Below are positions 61,535-64,000 of a stretch of 64,000 bases of DNA, piece after piece. The translations under genes and the position numbers were made by a program. Where the stretch lies: assembly GCF_963675165.1 (NCBI RefSeq), contig NC_087379.1, forward strand, positions 7,470,339-7,534,338. Reading direction: 5' to 3'. The stretch's first letter is position 1, and each line of letters opens with the position of its first letter. This DNA comes from Halichondria panicea (taxonomy: Eukaryota > Porifera > Demospongiae > Suberitida > Halichondriidae). Under the pieces are notes generated by a model. It was not told the origin of the DNA and made no database searches. It worked only from the letters and a program-made list of their open reading frames with translations.

Positions 61535-61815
61535 GGCTCACCACCTCTCTAGTGTGCCCTGTGGCAGTAGGGGGCAGGTGATCTCAGACTGGCTCACCAC
61601 CTCTCTAGTGTGCCCTGTGGCAGTAGGGGGCAGGTGATCTCAGACTGGCTCACCACCTCTCTAGTGTGCCCTGTGGCAGTAGGGGGGCAAGTGATCTCAG
61701 ACTGGTTCACCACCTCTCTGTGTGCCCTGTGGCAGTAGGGGGGCAGGTGATCTCAGACTGGCTCACCACCTCTCTGTGTGCCCTAGCTGTGGCAGTAGGG
61801 GGGCAGGTGATCTCA
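61535..61815. repeat. 56 bp tandem repeat over a Mind bomb-like exon end
   Basis: Five units start at 61535, 61591, 61647, 61704 and 61760 with gg(c/t)tcaccacctctct. The unit includes the splice donor (reverse complement gtgagcc) and part of the exon paralogous to 27461-27383, so exon end and donor are multiplied. Copy 1 has a single unit. Confidence 0.88.
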
Positions 61816-62360
61816 GACTACCATGGAACTTCACACCTACTGTAAGGAGGTACACATAGTAAGTACATAATACACTCTACAATGTATAAGCTATAGCCTA
61901 GTGGTTTGGGCTATAGGTAATGGCATCCATGCATTCTTGATAATGGTAGTACTTGAGCTACAGTTCACCTGTAAGCACAGAGATGCAGTGGTCTGTCACC
62001 ATCTTCATCCTATGCAATGAAACACACACTATTAGAAATACAGACCAGCACAGTATAACACCATACACACACACACATGTAGTGCATACAGCAGAGGCTA
62101 GAATGATTGATGCACATACCCCACTTCCACATTGGGGGCGAACTGCATGCATGATGACCTTGAGCACGTCCACATTGCCAGCTGCACAGGCACAGTGGAT
62201 GGCCGCCTTGCCAGCTGCCTTGGTGTTCACCTGGGCAACACAATAAGTATTAGTTTGTGAATAACTTAAACACTATGACATCCACCCACATACAACCAAA
62301 CAGCTACTGGATGCTCCCCGACACAAGTTATGACCTCTGAGACAGCTCTAAAAACAGGCC

Positions 62361-62990
62361 TGATGTTTCAACGGCCATAATTTTAATACTGTCGATCCAA
62401 TGTCAAAAATTTTATGATTTTCTAAAAGCTTAGAAAGAGACCTTTCAAATGGTATGTTTCAATCCAAAATTTTGTTGGGGGCCTAATTTGTCATTTTTCG
62501 GCCTTGGACCATGGGCTATTATTCATGGTATGGTCAAATTGACAAATAGTTTATTGCTGCAATATGAACTTTGATGATACCATTTGAAAGGTCTCTTTCT
62601 AAGCTTTCAGAAAATAAAAAAATTATTGCAATTGGATCCACAGAATTCAAGTTATGGCAGCTGAAAGAGCCTCCCAAACAATAATTAAACGTGGTTGGTG
62701 GTGGTGTAGTTGAAGATCTTTCAGCAGCCACAACTTTTGTTCTGATGATGTTATGATTTTCTGAAAGCTTACAAAGAGACCTTTCAAATGGTGTGTTTCA
62801 ATCCAAAATTTCGTTGGGGCCCTAATTTGTCATTTTTCGGCCTTGGACCATTTATGGTATGGCCAAATTGACAAATAGCTGGAATATGAACTTTGATTAC
62901 ACCATTTGAAAGGTCTCTTTGTAAGCTTTCGGAAAATCCAAAAAATTATTGCAATTGGATCCACAGAATTCAAGTTATGGCAGCTGAAAG
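62361..62990. repeat. Two fold-back elements, paralogous to 30181-30813
   Basis: Same inverted arms (agcttagaaagagacctttc versus gaaaggtctctttctaagct). Present in the same order and intron as in the first Mind bomb-like copy, so inserted before duplication. Confidence 0.7.
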
Positions 62991-63409
62991 GTCCCCAAAA
63001 TTGAAAGAAGGGAGAGAGAGTACATAACACTGTGTCCTCACCTCAGTGGGATGTTTGCGTAGGAACTCTCTGAGAGTGTTGGCATCTCCGGCTGCAGCAG
63101 CTGCCACGATGACGGCCAGGTTCTGTACCTGGAAGTTCAGGAGGGTTCTCATCCGGGGAGGCAACCATGGCCTGAGGGTTGAACGTCCACACTCGGCCAT
63201 TGACTGCCACTCGAACATCTCCAGAGGGAATCGAAACACTTTCATCACTCGGCCAACCTGACTCAGCGCCTGGGAGGGTAGCATACGAATATGAACAGTT
63301 TTCCACTACTTTTGAGAGGCTAACACTAGCTTGGGTTGTACTCCCTCTATTCTTAAACTAGGGTGACATGGGGCGAGCGTGAGCGCAGTACAGGTGGTTC
63401 ACATCTGTG

Positions 63410-63900
63410 TTATTGTGAATACCTATGCCTGTCTTGTTCCAAGCGTGCCTCAGGAGTGTCTATAGAAAAAAAACACTGGCTTATCATCATGAACGCCACT
63501 GACAAGTGGCACTTACCCGAGGCTCTGCTGGTTTGAGTTGAAGCAGCCATTTGCTGTAGGCGTGCCGAGTATCTGTAATGAAAATTACACTGGCTTATAT
63601 CACCTGTACGCCACTTGTACTTACCTGAAGCTCTGCTGGTTTGGGTGGAAGCAGCCATTTGCTGTAGGCGTGCCTGCCTAGCCTCAGGAGTCTCTGTGTC
63701 CCGTCTCAGTTGCTGGGATGCTCTATTGGCATCCAGTGCATGCAATGGTTACCTTGAATTTGAGTGCCCTGTGCTTTTCTCTGCGTTTGGCTAGCCTGAC
63801 TTCTTTCTCTTCAGCTGTTTCTTGGGCTGTTGCTTGTCTCTCTCGATCCCTCCTTATTCGTCTTGTTTGCTTTCTTTGTCAGGATTCATTTTATGCAACT
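63410..63900 (-). pseudogene. Arg-rich repeat protein fragment, Helitron-associated type
   Basis: Short minus-strand exons encode RRDRERQATAQETAEEKEVR, then DTETPEARQARLQQMAASTQ (63610-63730), a degenerate second copy (ARLQQMAASTQTSRAS at 63525-63575), and a last exon DTPEARLEQDRHRYSQ with TAA at 63412-63410. The ETPEARQARL-type repeat is typical of the N-terminal region of large proteins associated with Helitron/PIF1 helicases in invertebrates; that is from memory of the family. The middle copy is out of phase. No helicase domain lies within the window. Confidence 0.45.
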
Positions 63901-64000
63901 TTTTCTTATCGCTGTGCAAAATACAATAAGAATACACGAAATTGGTAAGGACCGCGTGTGCAAAAATCGGCTATCAGGCCTCACGTACCATGACATACAT

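Larger units (their letters stand above)
61153..63269 (-). pseudogene. Mind bomb-like second copy, scrambled remnant
   Basis: Recognisable pieces, read leftward: 63269-63042 (a MIB-repeat segment GDVRVAVNGRVWTFNPQAM plus first ankyrin NLAVIVAAAAAGDANTLREF), 62230 to about 62118 (ankyrin), 62009-61969 (41 bp exon), about 61850-61800 and 61435-61340 (linker exons). The MIB and ankyrin segments of the first piece lie in different frames, so at least two frameshifts are present. The exon at 62118 has a 4 bp gain against copy 1. All exons between 61969 and 61850, and all RING exons, are absent. It is more complete at the 5' side than copy 1, so neither copy derives wholly from the other. Confidence 0.75.

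Overview
The window is eukaryotic, intron-dense, AT-rich DNA. Genes consist of many short exons with GT/AG borders. The gene families (a Mind bomb-type ubiquitin ligase, TMEM131, selenoprotein K, ankyrin/ROCO/death-domain proteins, a collagen-like protein) point to an early-branching animal. A demosponge is my best guess; this is inference from gene families and style, not a database match.

The layout is a mosaic of segmental duplications. (1) 1-12465, minus: gene A copy 1, an ankyrin / death-domain / ROCO-like GTPase gene that runs off the left edge. (2) 12470-14960: a transposon remnant carrying a nested MITE, a damaged selenoprotein K gene (+), and an orphan copy of the TMEM131 last exon (+). 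(3) 15160-17130: a long ~71 bp minisatellite. (4) 17130-22550: gene-poor DNA with several short tandem repeats. (5) 22560-24653, minus: an unrecognised six-exon gene with collagen-like and 8-residue repeats. (6) 26006-31010, minus: 3' half of a Mind bomb-like gene (ankyrins plus three RINGs). (7) 31264-38917, plus: TMEM131-like copy 1, broken. (8) 39959-51426, minus: gene A copy 2, complete and apparently intact (20 exons, about 1645 codons). (9) 51657-59049, plus: TMEM131-like copy 2, broken and missing its last exon. (10) 59745-60944, minus: a third copy of the gene A tail, frameshifted. (11) 61153-63269, minus: a scrambled Mind bomb-like fragment. (12) 63410-63900, minus: a fragment resembling the Arg-rich repeats of Helitron-associated proteins.

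The main biological interest is gene A. Its ankyrin repeats are one-per-exon 99 bp cassettes, nine full ones in copy 1 and five in copy 2. In copy 1 several sit in ~786 bp tandem exon+intron units whose introns are nearly identical while the exons differ mostly at the ankyrin surface positions. With death domains and a switchable GTPase downstream, this looks like a natural diversifying recognition array on a signalling scaffold, conceivably immune or self-recognition. That role is inference. The duplications are dated relative to each other by several transposon insertions present in one copy and absent from the other. An assembly that placed two divergent haplotypes in tandem is a serious alternative explanation for part of the duplication.
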